From: Burkholderiales bacterium | GTDB lineage: Bacteria; Pseudomonadota; Gammaproteobacteria; Burkholderiales; Burkholderiaceae_C | Direction: 5' to 3' | Assembly: GCA_016191525.1 (NCBI GenBank) | Contig: JACPOK010000033.1 | Location: 620,001 to 684,000, forward strand | DNA: 64,000 nt | Part shown: positions 7,784 through 16,828 of the stretch, piece by piece | Layout: each line of letters opens with the position of its first letter | Position numbering within the stretch: the first letter of the stretch is position 1 | Made by a program: the position numbers and the translations under genes | Notes under the pieces: generated by a model | Told to the model about the DNA's origin: nothing | The model's database searches: none | The model's input: the letters and a program-made list of their open reading frames with translations, nothing else

Positions 7784-9729
7784 CTGGTATCACCCTTCTC
7801 TTCCAGCCCGGCGAAAGCCCGCGCATCCTCTTTTTGCGCGAAGGCGCCGCTCTGCGCGACGACGTGTCCACCGACGAAATCACGCCGGTGGCGATCATGT
7901 CGCACTACGACGGCCGTTTGGCGCGCTTCCCCTACACCGGTTTCAAGTCCGGCGGCGCTTTCCCCATCGCCGCGGGCGAGGTGCAGGCCGGCGCCTACAG
8001 CGTCACCGTGGCGGGCCGGCGCTACGGCAAGGGCTCGTCGCGCGAGCACAGTCCGGCCGCCGAAAAGCTGGCCGGCATCCGGCTGGTGATCGCGGAAAGC
8101 TTTGAGCGCATCTACCGCCAGAACGCCGACAACATCGGCCTGTTCACCTCGACCGACCTGGGGCTGGTGGAGCGCATCCAGCGCGGCGAAGGCGTCGCCA
8201 TCGAGGAGTTGCTGGCCGGCCGCGACGAGCTGGCGGCCGGCATCCTGCGCGCGGGCGGCCTGCTGCGTTTTGGCCAGGCCCACCTGCGCAATGCCCTCCC
8301 CGCCGCCGCGCCAGGCAAACAGCGGCCGATGACGCTGTTCGAGAAGATCATTGCCAGGCACGCGCTGGCCACCCCGGTGACCGGCGCCGACCCATTACCC
8401 GGCGAAGGCGCCTTCGTGCGCGCCGACTGGCGCTTCATCCACGAGTACTACACCGGCATGGCGGCGCACATGCTGCACACGACGCTGGGCAATCCCCTGG
8501 CCCTGCATCAGCCTGGGTCCATCATCGTGTTCGAGGACCACACCTCGTATGTGGACCAGAGCCCCGCCCACCTGCGCGCCGGCCTGGTGCCCAACATGCG
8601 GGCCATGAACCAGGCCCAGCGCGATTTCGCCCGGCAGTACGGGCTGCGAATGCACCGCACCCTGACCGATGAAGAGGCCGCCGCCGATGACGGCAGCAAC
8701 GTGGCCGGCATCTCGCACGCCATGATGGCCGAGCACTACGCCCTGCCCGGCCAGGTGGTGGTGGGCACCGATTCGCACACGCCGCACAGCGGGGCGCTGG
8801 GCTGCGTGGCTTTCGGCGTGGGCACCACCGACATGGCCAACGCCTTCGTCACCGGCGCCGTGCGCATGACCGTGCCGCAGACCCTGCGCATCGACCTGCA
8901 GGGTGAAGTGCCGCCCGGTGTGATGGCCAAGGACATCGTGCTGCACCTGCTGGCGCTGGAGCCGATCCGCGCGGGCGCCGGTGTCGCCAAGGTGTTTGAA
9001 TTCAGCGGCCCCGCCATGGCCGCGCTTTCCACCGACGAGCGTGCCACGCTGACCAACATGACGGCCGAGCTCGGCGGCCTGACCGGCATCGTGGCGCCGG
9101 ACGCGGAAACCGTGCGCTTCCTGCGCGAGCGGCGCGGCGTGGACTTCACCGTCGAGCCCTGGATGCACAGCGATGAGGGCGCCGCCTATGCGCAAACCTT
9201 TACCGTGGACTGCGCGGCGCTCAGTCCCATGGTGGCCTCGCCCGGCGACCCCGGCAATGGCATCGCGCTGGACCAGCTGGGCCAGACGGTAAAGGTGGAC
9301 ATCGCCTATGGCGGCTCCTGCACCGCGGGCAAGCGCGAGGACTTCGACCGTTACCACGAGGTGCTGGCCTGGGGCCTGGCCCGTGGCTTGCGCGTGGCGC
9401 CCGGCGTTCAGCTCTACCTGCAGTACGGCACCACCGCCGTGCGCGACTACTGCAAGGCGCAGGGCTACGACAAGACCTTCGAGGCGGTGGGCGCGCGCAT
9501 CCTGCAGCCTTCGTGCGGCGCCTGCGCCAATTGCGGGCCGGGTTCGTCCACCGATGCGGCGCAGGTGACGGTGAGCGCCATCAACCGCAACTTCGCCGGC
9601 CGCTCCGGCCCGGGCCAGGTGTGGCTGGCCAGCCCGCCCACGGTGATGGCCAGCGCATTGGCCGGCAAGCTGGTTTCGTATGCGGCACTTCGCGCCCGCA
9701 CCGCCCCTTTTTCCGCGCAGCCCGCTTAG
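7780..9729 (+). CDS. fused aconitase/isopropylmalate-dehydratase-type hydratase (small domain first)
   Basis: 649 residues joining two subunits. Residues 1-175 are the swivel (LeuD-like) domain with YGKGSSREH at 82-90, the substrate-binding loop. Residues 185-640 are the large LeuC/aconitase domain with GTDSHT at 329-334 and likely 4Fe-4S cysteines Cys514 (GSCT) and Cys579/Cys582 (PSCGAC). Family enzymes move water across a 2-hydroxyacid such as isopropylmalate, citrate or dimethylmalate. The usual SCTNS motif reads SCTAG here. The domain order is the reverse of aconitase. With the neighbouring CoA-transferase and lyase, it probably hydrates an unsaturated C5-C6 dicarboxylate; leucine synthesis is unlikely because leuA and leuB are absent. 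Confidence 0.85.
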   Translation: MTGITLLFQPGESPRILFLREGAALRDDVSTDEITPVAIMSHYDGRLARFPYTGFKSGGAFPIAAGEVQAGAYSVTVAGRRYGKGSSREHSPAAEKLAGIRLVIAESFERIYRQNADNIGLFTSTDLGLVERIQRGEGVAIEELLAGRDELAAGILRAGGLLRFGQAHLRNALPAAAPGKQRPMTLFEKIIARHALATPVTGADPLPGEGAFVRADWRFIHEYYTGMAAHMLHTTLGNPLALHQPGSIIVFEDHTSYVDQSPAHLRAGLVPNMRAMNQAQRDFARQYGLRMHRTLTDEEAAADDGSNVAGISHAMMAEHYALPGQVVVGTDSHTPHSGALGCVAFGVGTTDMANAFVTGAVRMTVPQTLRIDLQGEVPPGVMAKDIVLHLLALEPIRAGAGVAKVFEFSGPAMAALSTDERATLTNMTAELGGLTGIVAPDAETVRFLRERRGVDFTVEPWMHSDEGAAYAQTFTVDCAALSPMVASPGDPGNGIALDQLGQTVKVDIAYGGSCTAGKREDFDRYHEVLAWGLARGLRVAPGVQLYLQYGTTAVRDYCKAQGYDKTFEAVGARILQPSCGACANCGPGSSTDAAQVTVSAINRNFAGRSGPGQVWLASPPTVMASALAGKLVSYAALRARTAPFSAQPA

Positions 9730-9754
9730 AATTTCCGCAAGGAGCTGAGGACCC

Positions 9755-9791
9755 TGTGGAGCGCAAGCTCCGCAGGCCTCGGCATTTTTTT
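9755..9791 (+). terminator. possible intrinsic terminator after hydratase gene
   Basis: TGTGGAGC (9755-9762) and GCTCCGCA (9767-9774) form an eight-pair stem around GCAA; a run of seven T follows at 9785-9791 after a ten-base gap. The gap is longer than usual, so efficiency is uncertain. Confidence 0.45.
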
Positions 9792-9808
9792 GCCTGAAAC
9801 CGCCGAGC

Positions 9809-11113
9809 ATGCCCCTCAAAAAAAAACGACCCCTGGCCCGCGTGCTCATCCATGCCGCACTGGCCATTGCCGCCGCCCACGCACCCAGCGCCCTGCCCCA
9901 GGCCGTCAAGCTGCGGCTGGCCTCCAGCCTGTGTACCAGCATGACCGGTGCCGTGCTCACCAGCCAGCAGGTGCCGCCGCTGAAATCGTCGGTGGCCGCC
10001 GGGCCGCCCAACGATGCCCTGGCCGCGCGCCTTCAGCGCCAGCGTGACGACTACTTTGCCCAGCTCGATGGGCTGGCGCCGTTCAGCGGCCTTTACGCCA
10101 GCGGCGGGGCCGACCAGTCGGCCGCCGGCGGCGGACGCTACAGCTTCGGGCTGGAATGGGAGCTGTACAACCAGGGCCGCGACGAATCCCGCAAGCGCCT
10201 GGACCGGGCGCGCACCGAGGGCAAGGCGCAGTACCTGCAGCTGATGCGCGACACCGAGCAGCGCCAGCTGCAGGAAAGCCTGCTCGCCGTGGAGCAGATG
10301 CGCAACCGGCTGCTGGCCCTGCTGTACGAGCGGGAAGCCGCCGCGATCAAGCCGGTGCTGGAGCGCCGGCGGCAGGAACTGGCCGCGGGCCGCGCCACCA
10401 AGGCTGATGTGGCGGAGATCGAATTCAAGGCCGAGCGCGCCGCGCTGCGCCGCAGCCACTACGCCGGCGCCGCCGACGTCCTGGTGTACCCCCAGGCCCA
10501 GGAGCTGATCAACCGCATCGAGTCGGTGGTGCTGCGCCCGGGCCCGGAGCTGCTCGACCTGGCCGTGGCCCGCTCGCCTGACTACCAGCTGCAAGGGCTG
10601 CTGGCGCAGCGCGGCGACACCTTGCCGGCGCTGAACGACAACCTCTCGGTGCGGCTGTACGTGGAGCGCGCCAAGGAGCTGGAGCGCGGCCCGCAGAACG
10701 TGGCGGGCGTGCGGGTGCGCATTCCCATCGGGCAGGACAAGGCCCGCCAGGACGTGGAGCAGGCCGCGCGCGACGCCTATGCGCAGCAGCAGGAATCGGT
10801 GAAGGCCGCGCTGGCGCAGAAAATCGCCTTGCTCACTGACCGGCTGCGCCTGCGGCAGAACGACATGCGGCTGCTGCAGGCCGAAAACCGCATGCTGCGC
10901 ACCAGGGCGGAGCTGTCCTGCTACCGGCTGGACTTTCCCGTCTCTTCCATCGAGGGCGACCCCGACCGGCAGGTGGAGGAAGTGACGCTGCTGCTGCACG
11001 AGAAGCAGCGCGAAATCCTGGCGGCGCGGCTGGACGTGCTGGAAGTGCTGACGGAACTCAGCGCGGCAGTGAAGCCGCAGCGGCCAGAGGAGCTGTACTC
11101 GCTCGCGCCGTGA
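9809..11113 (+). CDS. TolC-like outer-membrane efflux/export protein
   Basis: 434 residues with an N-terminal signal (KKKRPLARVLIHAALAIAAA). The body has two similar halves, each a short beta stretch followed by a long amphipathic helix: YSFGLEWELYNQGRDESRKR around 111-130 and AGVRVRIPIGQDKARQDVEQ around 299-318. This internal duplication is the hallmark of TolC-type trimers. Downstream on the opposite strand are an Alg8-like synthase and a PilZ-HlyD adaptor, so it is probably the outer-membrane exit for their polymer. Its 3' end overlaps that synthase gene tail to tail by 56 bases. The TolC assignment rests on architecture; overall sequence similarity looks weak. Confidence 0.62.
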   Translation: MPLKKKRPLARVLIHAALAIAAAHAPSALPQAVKLRLASSLCTSMTGAVLTSQQVPPLKSSVAAGPPNDALAARLQRQRDDYFAQLDGLAPFSGLYASGGADQSAAGGGRYSFGLEWELYNQGRDESRKRLDRARTEGKAQYLQLMRDTEQRQLQESLLAVEQMRNRLLALLYEREAAAIKPVLERRRQELAAGRATKADVAEIEFKAERAALRRSHYAGAADVLVYPQAQELINRIESVVLRPGPELLDLAVARSPDYQLQGLLAQRGDTLPALNDNLSVRLYVERAKELERGPQNVAGVRVRIPIGQDKARQDVEQAARDAYAQQQESVKAALAQKIALLTDRLRLRQNDMRLLQAENRMLRTRAELSCYRLDFPVSSIEGDPDRQVEEVTLLLHEKQREILAARLDVLEVLTELSAAVKPQRPEELYSLAP

Positions 11114-13733
11114 AGGTGTTGCCCGGGCCGTCGGGCGGCGCCCAGCCGGCGTCCTGGGGCGTGCGGAACACCGGCGGCCAGGGGTGCTGCGCCGGGATGG
11201 CCGAGGCAATGTCGGTGGCGGTGTTGTCGTGCGCGTAGCCGCCGTGGAAATTGACATCGACACCGGTGTCGATGTCCTCCAGCCGGTTGAACGCCGAACT
11301 CCACTGCAGCGCAATGTGCCGGATGTTGCGCACGTTGCAGCCGGTGACCAGGCCGCGGTAGCTGCGCGCGATGCGCAGGTAGCCGTTGCCCTCGCCGCCC
11401 TTGTTCCAGGCGCCGTCCAGCGTGCATTGGCGCAGCGTAAAGCCGTAGCTGTTCTCGAAGGACACCGGGTGCCGCCCCGCCGCCAGCACGCCGACGCGCT
11501 CGATCACCGTGCCCGAGGTCCAGTCCAGCGCGATGCCGTCAACGGCGGTATCGGGCAGCAGGTTCTCGTAACGGTGCCGCGCCTCGGCGATGCTGCGGCC
11601 GGCCACGCGCTGCTCAATGGTGAAGTCACGCAACACGACGCCGCTGGCCGCATTGACGCGAAAGGCGCGTGTACTGTTCGCCGCGAACGCGATGCCCGCC
11701 GCCTGCTCGATGGTGACGGCGCCCGCGCCATCCGCTGACTTGACCTTCACCAGCGCCTGGCGAAGGAAAGGATAGCTGCGGCGCCACTTCTGGCTGCCCA
11801 GCGCGTCGAAGAAGGCGTCATCGTTGGGCTGCTTCAGCAGGATGAGGTCTCCGGGCGCAAGCGTGGCGGCACGGGCTACCTGAAGCACCGTGCCCTGCGC
11901 TGCCAGCGGCTGCGCCAGCGCGCCGAGTTCCTGCCCGGCGGACCCCAGCACGCTGATCACCGCCGTCCCTGAGCCGCTGAGGTGCGACACGATGCGGGTG
12001 GCCTGCTGGCCGGCACCCGCGAGCACAATGCCGCTGCCGCGGATCACGACCGGGCGCGTGAAGTCCAGCTGGCCCGCGGGCAGCGTGATGCGCACCGTGC
12101 CGGTACCCGCACGGTCGATCAGCGTCTGCAGCGCCAGCGCGTCGTCCTGGCCATCGTCGGGCGTGACGCCGTACATGCGCGCGTCCAGCACGCGCGCGGC
12201 CTGCGCGGTGGAGAACATGCCCGCGTCCGGCAGGCGCAGCGCGCCATGCGCCACCAGCACCGTGAAGCCGAACACCGCGTAGCAAACCACCATCAGCCCG
12301 GACGACATGAGCCGCGACAGCGCATTGCGCGGCGCGGCATCCGTGCCCTGGCTGGCCTTGCCCTTGGACCAGCTCTGGTCGGCCAGGTGGAACCAGGCGT
12401 GGATCTTGATCACCGCACCCACCCACTGGCTGTACAGCATGATGGGGATGCTGCGCAGGCTTACCGGGTGGCCATGGAAGGCGATCACCACCAGCTGGCC
12501 AACCCGCACCAGCACCGCCCAGGCCAGGTACAGCGGCAGGAAGAACACGGTCTTCGTGGCCGCCAGCACCGCCGCACCCGCGATGCCCACCAGCGAAGTC
12601 CACATCGACAGGCGCTGGTCCAGGATGGCGAACCAGATAAACCAGCCGGTGCGCGCGGGCCCCAGCGCCAGCGCCCGGGGGTTGTTGCGCAGCGTGTTGC
12701 CGAACCAGCGGTATGGCAGGGTGACACTGGCTTTCAGGAAACCCAGGTCGCGGCTTTCCAGCGAGCAGCAGGTGACGTCGGGCAGGTAGAGCATCTTCCA
12801 GCCCTTGCGCAGCACGTGGAACCACGAGCTCTTGTCGTCCCCCATCAGGAAACGGAAGCGGCCATGCATCCAGTGGTCGATGGTGTCGTTCTCGATGCCG
12901 GCGATGAACTCCTCCTGCACCACGATGCTGGTGCGCAGCAGGGAGAAACGGCCCGTGAGGGTGAGCACCTTGTGCGAGAGGCTGTGCGACTGGAACAGCA
13001 CATGGCGCTGGCCGAACTTCAGGTCGAACCAGTCCTTGTACCAGACGGAGCTGCCGTTGATCCAGGCCACTTCATTGGTGGTGAGCGCGCCCAGGTCGGC
13101 GAATGCCGCGAAGAACGGCAGGCTGCGCCGCAGGGCGCCGGGCTCCAGCCACGAATCGCCGTCCATGAAAACGGTGACGCTGCCCTCCTCGTCCCGGTGG
13201 CGGCGCGCGACGGCGCGCAGCGCGTGGCCCATCGCGATGCGCTTGCCACGGCTTTGCCGCTGGAACACCAGCTCCGCCTTGTGGCGGGCCGGGTGCGCGC
13301 GGTAGATGGCGCCGATGACGGCCTCGTCCTCGTCGCCGCCCACGGCCACCACGACCGTGGCGGTGCACGGCAGCTCGGCCAGGTTGCCCATCAGCGCCTG
13401 GAAGGCTTCCATGCTGACCCAGGCCTCTTCCAGGTAGGAAGCGACGATGACGTTCAGGTGCGCCGGCCAGCGCCCTTCGCGCGCGGCCTGGTCGGCGCGG
13501 CGCCGCAGCGCGGGGAAGTGAATGCGGGCGTAGATGAAGGCCCGCAGATAATGCAGGCCCTGCCAGCCGTAACGCCAGGCGCCGAACAGGCCCAGAGCAA
13601 CCCAGGTGGCGTGGCCCAGCGGGTACGCGTGGCTCCTGGCCCAGAAGAACAGCGGCAGCGCGGCCAGCGCATACACCAGCAGCGGCAGGGCCAGCGACGC
13701 GGCCGCGTGGCCCTGGCGCGAACCCGGGCTCAT
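11058..13733 (-). CDS. Alg8-like glycosyltransferase fused to parallel beta-helix domain
   Basis: 891 residues, against about 490 for Alg8. Residues 13-60 hold two membrane segments; 93-330 form a GT2 domain with VIVASYLEEAW, DGDSW at 191-195 (metal-binding DxD) and MGDDKS at 297-302; 365-500 hold further membrane segments, the last around 478-497. From 515 a different module begins: MYGVTPDDGQDDALALQ, the usual opening of pectate-lyase-3 type right-handed beta-helices, with repeating short strands to about 845. The last membrane helix should place this part in the periplasm. Its ATG overlaps the adaptor gene stop (13730-13733). Likely role: polymerise a uronate-like polysaccharide and modify it on exit. 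Confidence 0.78.
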   Translation of the reverse strand: MSPGSRQGHAAASLALPLLVYALAALPLFFWARSHAYPLGHATWVALGLFGAWRYGWQGLHYLRAFIYARIHFPALRRRADQAAREGRWPAHLNVIVASYLEEAWVSMEAFQALMGNLAELPCTATVVVAVGGDEDEAVIGAIYRAHPARHKAELVFQRQSRGKRIAMGHALRAVARRHRDEEGSVTVFMDGDSWLEPGALRRSLPFFAAFADLGALTTNEVAWINGSSVWYKDWFDLKFGQRHVLFQSHSLSHKVLTLTGRFSLLRTSIVVQEEFIAGIENDTIDHWMHGRFRFLMGDDKSSWFHVLRKGWKMLYLPDVTCCSLESRDLGFLKASVTLPYRWFGNTLRNNPRALALGPARTGWFIWFAILDQRLSMWTSLVGIAGAAVLAATKTVFFLPLYLAWAVLVRVGQLVVIAFHGHPVSLRSIPIMLYSQWVGAVIKIHAWFHLADQSWSKGKASQGTDAAPRNALSRLMSSGLMVVCYAVFGFTVLVAHGALRLPDAGMFSTAQAARVLDARMYGVTPDDGQDDALALQTLIDRAGTGTVRITLPAGQLDFTRPVVIRGSGIVLAGAGQQATRIVSHLSGSGTAVISVLGSAGQELGALAQPLAAQGTVLQVARAATLAPGDLILLKQPNDDAFFDALGSQKWRRSYPFLRQALVKVKSADGAGAVTIEQAAGIAFAANSTRAFRVNAASGVVLRDFTIEQRVAGRSIAEARHRYENLLPDTAVDGIALDWTSGTVIERVGVLAAGRHPVSFENSYGFTLRQCTLDGAWNKGGEGNGYLRIARSYRGLVTGCNVRNIRHIALQWSSAFNRLEDIDTGVDVNFHGGYAHDNTATDIASAIPAQHPWPPVFRTPQDAGWAPPDGPGNTFTARASTAPLAAAASLPR

Positions 13734-15133
13734 GGCAAGTCCAGCCCCGCGAACGTCCTGACCCACACATTGACACGGGCGTTGACCGGCAGCCGCACCT
13801 CGCGGTCGTCGAACTCCAGCTTGACCAGCGTCTCGTTCAGCCCGCCTTCCATCGTGGCGGGGCTGGCGGCGTTCACGGCCGCGAGGCCGACAGCCGACAC
13901 CGTGGCGCCGTACTTGCGGTCCTCGAACGGCACATAGATGGTGGCGGGCATGCCCAGCCGCAGCTTGAGCGCGTCGTCATTGGGCAGGCGCAGCAGCACG
14001 GCGGGTGTCACGTCCGATTCCAGCAGCACCACCGGGTCGTGCGCGGCCACGTACTCGCCCGCGCCCTTGTCGATCTGGAATACCTTGCCCTTGCGGGGGG
14101 CGCGAACGGTCTGGGCCGATTCCTGCCGGGCCAGCAGCAGCTTCTTCGCCGCCAGTTCCATCTTCAGGCGGTTCAGCTGGTCCACCGATTCATAGGTGAG
14201 CGTGCGGTTGGCGCCGTCGGCCACCTGCCGCAGGTAGCTGCTGCGCAGCTCGCTGTAGTTGTTGGCGGCCAGCATCAGGTCGCGCTGGGTGATCACGCCC
14301 TGGTCGAACAGGTGGCGGGCGTTGGACAGCTCGGCCTCGCGCTGGCGCGCGTCGCGCTGCAGCGTGGCGAGCAGGCCCGCCTCGGCGCTCACGCGCACCT
14401 GCACGCTGCGGCCCTGGTCCTGCTGCAGCTGCGCCACGTGCTGCTCCATCGACTCGATCTCGGTGCGCAGCACCGGGTTCTCCACGGTGAAGAGCGGGGA
14501 ATTGGCTTCCACGTAGGCGTGCGGCTGCACCAGGATGCGGGCCACGCGGCCGTCGTAGTTGGCCGTGACCCGGTCAATGCTGCCGCTGACAAAGCCCGTG
14601 CCCTCCACCTTGTAGGCCAGGTTGTAGAACAGCAGCGCGCCGATGCCGGCCAGCACCAGCACGCCCGCGAACAGCGCGGCGTAGTTGCGCGTGCGGAAAT
14701 TCTGCAGTGTGGCGGCAGCGCCGGGCTGTGCCAGGTTCAGCGGCATGTCCACCGGCGAATGCAGCATGGGCGCCGCCGCCACGGCGACGATGTCCTCCAC
14801 GTCGCCCAGCTTGCCGTCCACCGAAAGCTCGATGTAGTGGCGCAGCACGCGCTTGTTGCGCGCGCTCAGCTCATGGAAGTCGAAGCCGCACACGTCCTCG
14901 TGGCGCGCGCGGAACACCAGTTCCACGGCCACAGTCAGGGTGGATTCCAGCATGGGGAAACTGATTTTCGCGGGCAGCACCGTGCCGGATTCAGGCTCGG
15001 CATCCAGCCCCACCACGCCCATGCCGGTGGTGGACCAGTTGCGCACCGCATAACTGGCGCCGGCGATTTCCACGTAGAGCGGAATGGCGACGCGCAGCGA
15101 CTTTCTCTGTGAATTGGATTCGCGTGTGATCAC
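13730..15133 (-). CDS. PilZ-HlyD membrane protein, Alg44-like
   Basis: 467 residues. An N-terminal PilZ domain shows RKSLR at 10-14 (RxxxR) and NWSTTG at 32-37 ((D/N)xSxxG), the two c-di-GMP binding elements. A membrane helix follows at about 152-171, then an HlyD/membrane-fusion segment: beta strands at VEGTGFVSGSIDRVTANYDG, a coiled coil about 220-330, and a second barrel half near the C-terminus. This is the layout of Alg44, the c-di-GMP co-polymerase of alginate synthase, which is about 80 residues shorter. GTG at 15133 has AGGAGA seven bases upstream; a longer open frame to 16747 is antisense to ugd and was set aside. Confidence 0.82.
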   Translation of the reverse strand: MITRESNSQRKSLRVAIPLYVEIAGASYAVRNWSTTGMGVVGLDAEPESGTVLPAKISFPMLESTLTVAVELVFRARHEDVCGFDFHELSARNKRVLRHYIELSVDGKLGDVEDIVAVAAAPMLHSPVDMPLNLAQPGAAATLQNFRTRNYAALFAGVLVLAGIGALLFYNLAYKVEGTGFVSGSIDRVTANYDGRVARILVQPHAYVEANSPLFTVENPVLRTEIESMEQHVAQLQQDQGRSVQVRVSAEAGLLATLQRDARQREAELSNARHLFDQGVITQRDLMLAANNYSELRSSYLRQVADGANRTLTYESVDQLNRLKMELAAKKLLLARQESAQTVRAPRKGKVFQIDKGAGEYVAAHDPVVLLESDVTPAVLLRLPNDDALKLRLGMPATIYVPFEDRKYGATVSAVGLAAVNAASPATMEGGLNETLVKLEFDDREVRLPVNARVNVWVRTFAGLDLP

Positions 15134-15204
15134 GGCTTGGTTCTCCTGTAACGGATGTTGGCAAAGGGTGAACAGGCACAGCGGCGTAAATCGCGCAACC
15201 GGAT

Positions 15205-15220
15205 GTAGGAAGGTGCCTAC
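15205..15220. promoter_or_regulatory. inverted repeat in alg44-like/ugd divergent gap
   Basis: GTAGG-AAGGTG-CCTAC, a five-base palindrome with a six-base spacer, sits in the middle of the 177-bp space from which the synthase genes and ugd diverge. Position suggests an operator shared by both directions; the factor is unknown. Confidence 0.35.
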
Positions 15221-15310
15221 GAGCGAATAGGGCAGCGCGGCGGGACGCGCGCGCGGCGGCCACCGTAGGCTGCGCCACAGATCATCAATATTCCACGCGG
15301 GAGTCCCGGC

Positions 15311-16828
15311 ATGAACGTCACCATCATCGGCACCGGCTACGTCGGGCTTGTTACAGGCGCCTGCCTGGCCGAACTCGGCAATAACGTGTTCTGCCTGGAC
15401 CTGGACCAGCGCAAGGTGGACGTGCTGAATTCGGGCGGCATCCCGATCTACGAGCCGGGCCTGAAGGAAATCATCGAGCGCAACGTGGAGGAAGGCCGCA
15501 TCCGGTTTTCCTGCGACGTCGCGGCCAGCGTGGAATTCGCCAACGTGCAGTTCATCGCCGTGGGCACGCCGGCCGGCGAGGACGGCAGCGCCGACCTGCA
15601 GTACGTGCTCTCGGCCGCCCGCGCCATCGGCCGCCACATGCGCAACTTCAAGGTGGTGGTGGACAAGTCCACGGTGCCTGTGGGCACGGCCGACAAGGTG
15701 CGGCATGCGATCTTCGAGGAGCTGGTGGAGCGCGGCGCGGCGCACCTGGATTTCTCGGTGGTGAGCAATCCGGAATTCCTCAAGGAAGGCGCCGCCGTCG
15801 ACGACTTCATGCGGCCCGACCGCATCGTGCTGGGGGTGGACGAGAACGCGCGCGGGCGCCACGCGCTGGCCATCATGCGCGAGCTCTATGCGCCCTTCAA
15901 CCGCAACCACGAGCGCACCCGCGTGATGGATGTGCGCAGCGCCGAGTTCACCAAGTACGCGGCCAATGCCATGCTGGCGACGCGCATCAGTTTCATGAAC
16001 GAGCTGGCCAACCTGGCCGACCAGGTCGGCGCCGACATCGAGCTGGTGCGCCAGGGCATAGGCTCGGACCCCCGCATCGGCTACAGCTTTCTCTATGCGG
16101 GTGCGGGCTACGGCGGCAGCTGCTTTCCCAAGGATGTGCTGGCGCTGGCGCGCACGGCCGGCGAGCTTGGCGGGCGGCTGCAGATCCTGGAAGCGGTGGA
16201 CGCGGTGAACGCCGGGCAGAAGCAGGTGCTGGCGCAAAAGGTGTTCGCGCGCTTCGGGCACGACCTGGCTGGGAAAACCTTCGCCGTCTGGGGCCTGGCA
16301 TTCAAGCCCAACACCGACGACATGCGCGAGGCGCCCAGCCGCGCCTTGATCAACGACCTGCTGCGCGCAGGGGCGCGGGTGGTGGCACACGACCCGGTCG
16401 CCGTGGAGCAGGCGAAGCTGGGGTTCGCCGGGGACCTGGCCGACGCGCCCCACCTGCTGGCCAACATTTCGTACGCCGGCAAGCCCATGGAGGCCTGCCA
16501 GGGCGCGGATGCCCTCATCGTTGTGACGGAGTGGAAGGCTTACCGCAGCCCGCACCTGGCCGCGCTGAGGGCAGCACTGGTGAACCCGCTGGTCATCGAC
16601 GGGCGCAATCTCTATGACCCGCACCAGTTCACCGCCGCCGGCATCACCTACCTGGGGGTGGGCCGCAACAACCTGGCGCTGCTGGAAGCGGCGCGCCAGA
16701 AGGCGCAGGAGGCCGATGTGGAAGTGGCAGCCGCGCTGCTGGCCCATGCGGGCCCGGTTTCAGAGGAGAATGTGCCCGCAAGCCGCGCCGACAGTGCGCC
16801 GGCAGCTATTGATTTGGTAGCAGCCTGA
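15311..16828 (+). CDS. ugd: UDP-glucose 6-dehydrogenase
   Basis: 505 residues. The NAD-binding start [21 protein letters not shown], shown here by its core [10 protein letters not shown], the block [21 protein letters not shown], and the catalytic cysteine in [10 protein letters not shown] are all typical of Ugd, which oxidises UDP-glucose to UDP-glucuronate in the cytoplasm. GDP-mannose dehydrogenase is the main alternative given the alginate-like neighbours, but the motifs read closer to Ugd. GGGAG precedes the ATG by eight bases. The enzyme is normally near 440 residues; the last 60 form an Ala-rich tail whose final codons lie inside a dispersed repeat. Confidence 0.9.
   Translation: MNVTIIGTGYVGLVTGACLAELGNNVFCLDLDQRKVDVLNSGGIPIYEPGLKEIIERNVEEGRIRFSCDVAASVEFANVQFIAVGTPAGEDGSADLQYVLSAARAIGRHMRNFKVVVDKSTVPVGTADKVRHAIFEELVERGAAHLDFSVVSNPEFLKEGAAVDDFMRPDRIVLGVDENARGRHALAIMRELYAPFNRNHERTRVMDVRSAEFTKYAANAMLATRISFMNELANLADQVGADIELVRQGIGSDPRIGYSFLYAGAGYGGSCFPKDVLALARTAGELGGRLQILEAVDAVNAGQKQVLAQKVFARFGHDLAGKTFAVWGLAFKPNTDDMREAPSRALINDLLRAGARVVAHDPVAVEQAKLGFAGDLADAPHLLANISYAGKPMEACQGADALIVVTEWKAYRSPHLAALRAALVNPLVIDGRNLYDPHQFTAAGITYLGVGRNNLALLEAARQKAQEADVEVAAALLAHAGPVSEENVPASRADSAPAAIDLVAA

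Noticed and set aside
7780..9729. LeuCD of leucine synthesis
   Set aside because: Domain order, the fused state and the neighbours (CoA-transferase, lyase, LysR) do not fit leucine biosynthesis; leuA and leuB are absent.
8395..10011. 538-codon open frame on the minus strand across the hydratase gene
   Set aside because: It runs antisense to a protein with clear aconitase motifs; it has no domain and its composition (His, Gly, Arg-rich) is typical of shadow frames in GC-rich DNA. The same holds for long antisense frames at 28526-29869, 32997-34427, 35198-36472, 36436-37869, 39660-41516 and 55675-57156.
15134..16747. N-terminal extension of the PilZ-HlyD frame up to 16747
   Set aside because: The extension is antisense to ugd, and the GTG at 15133 has a proper ribosome-binding site just before the PilZ domain.
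15311..16828. GDP-mannose dehydrogenase (algD), suggested by the alginate-like neighbours
   Set aside because: The sequence blocks are those of UDP-glucose 6-dehydrogenase; no other mannuronate genes are present.
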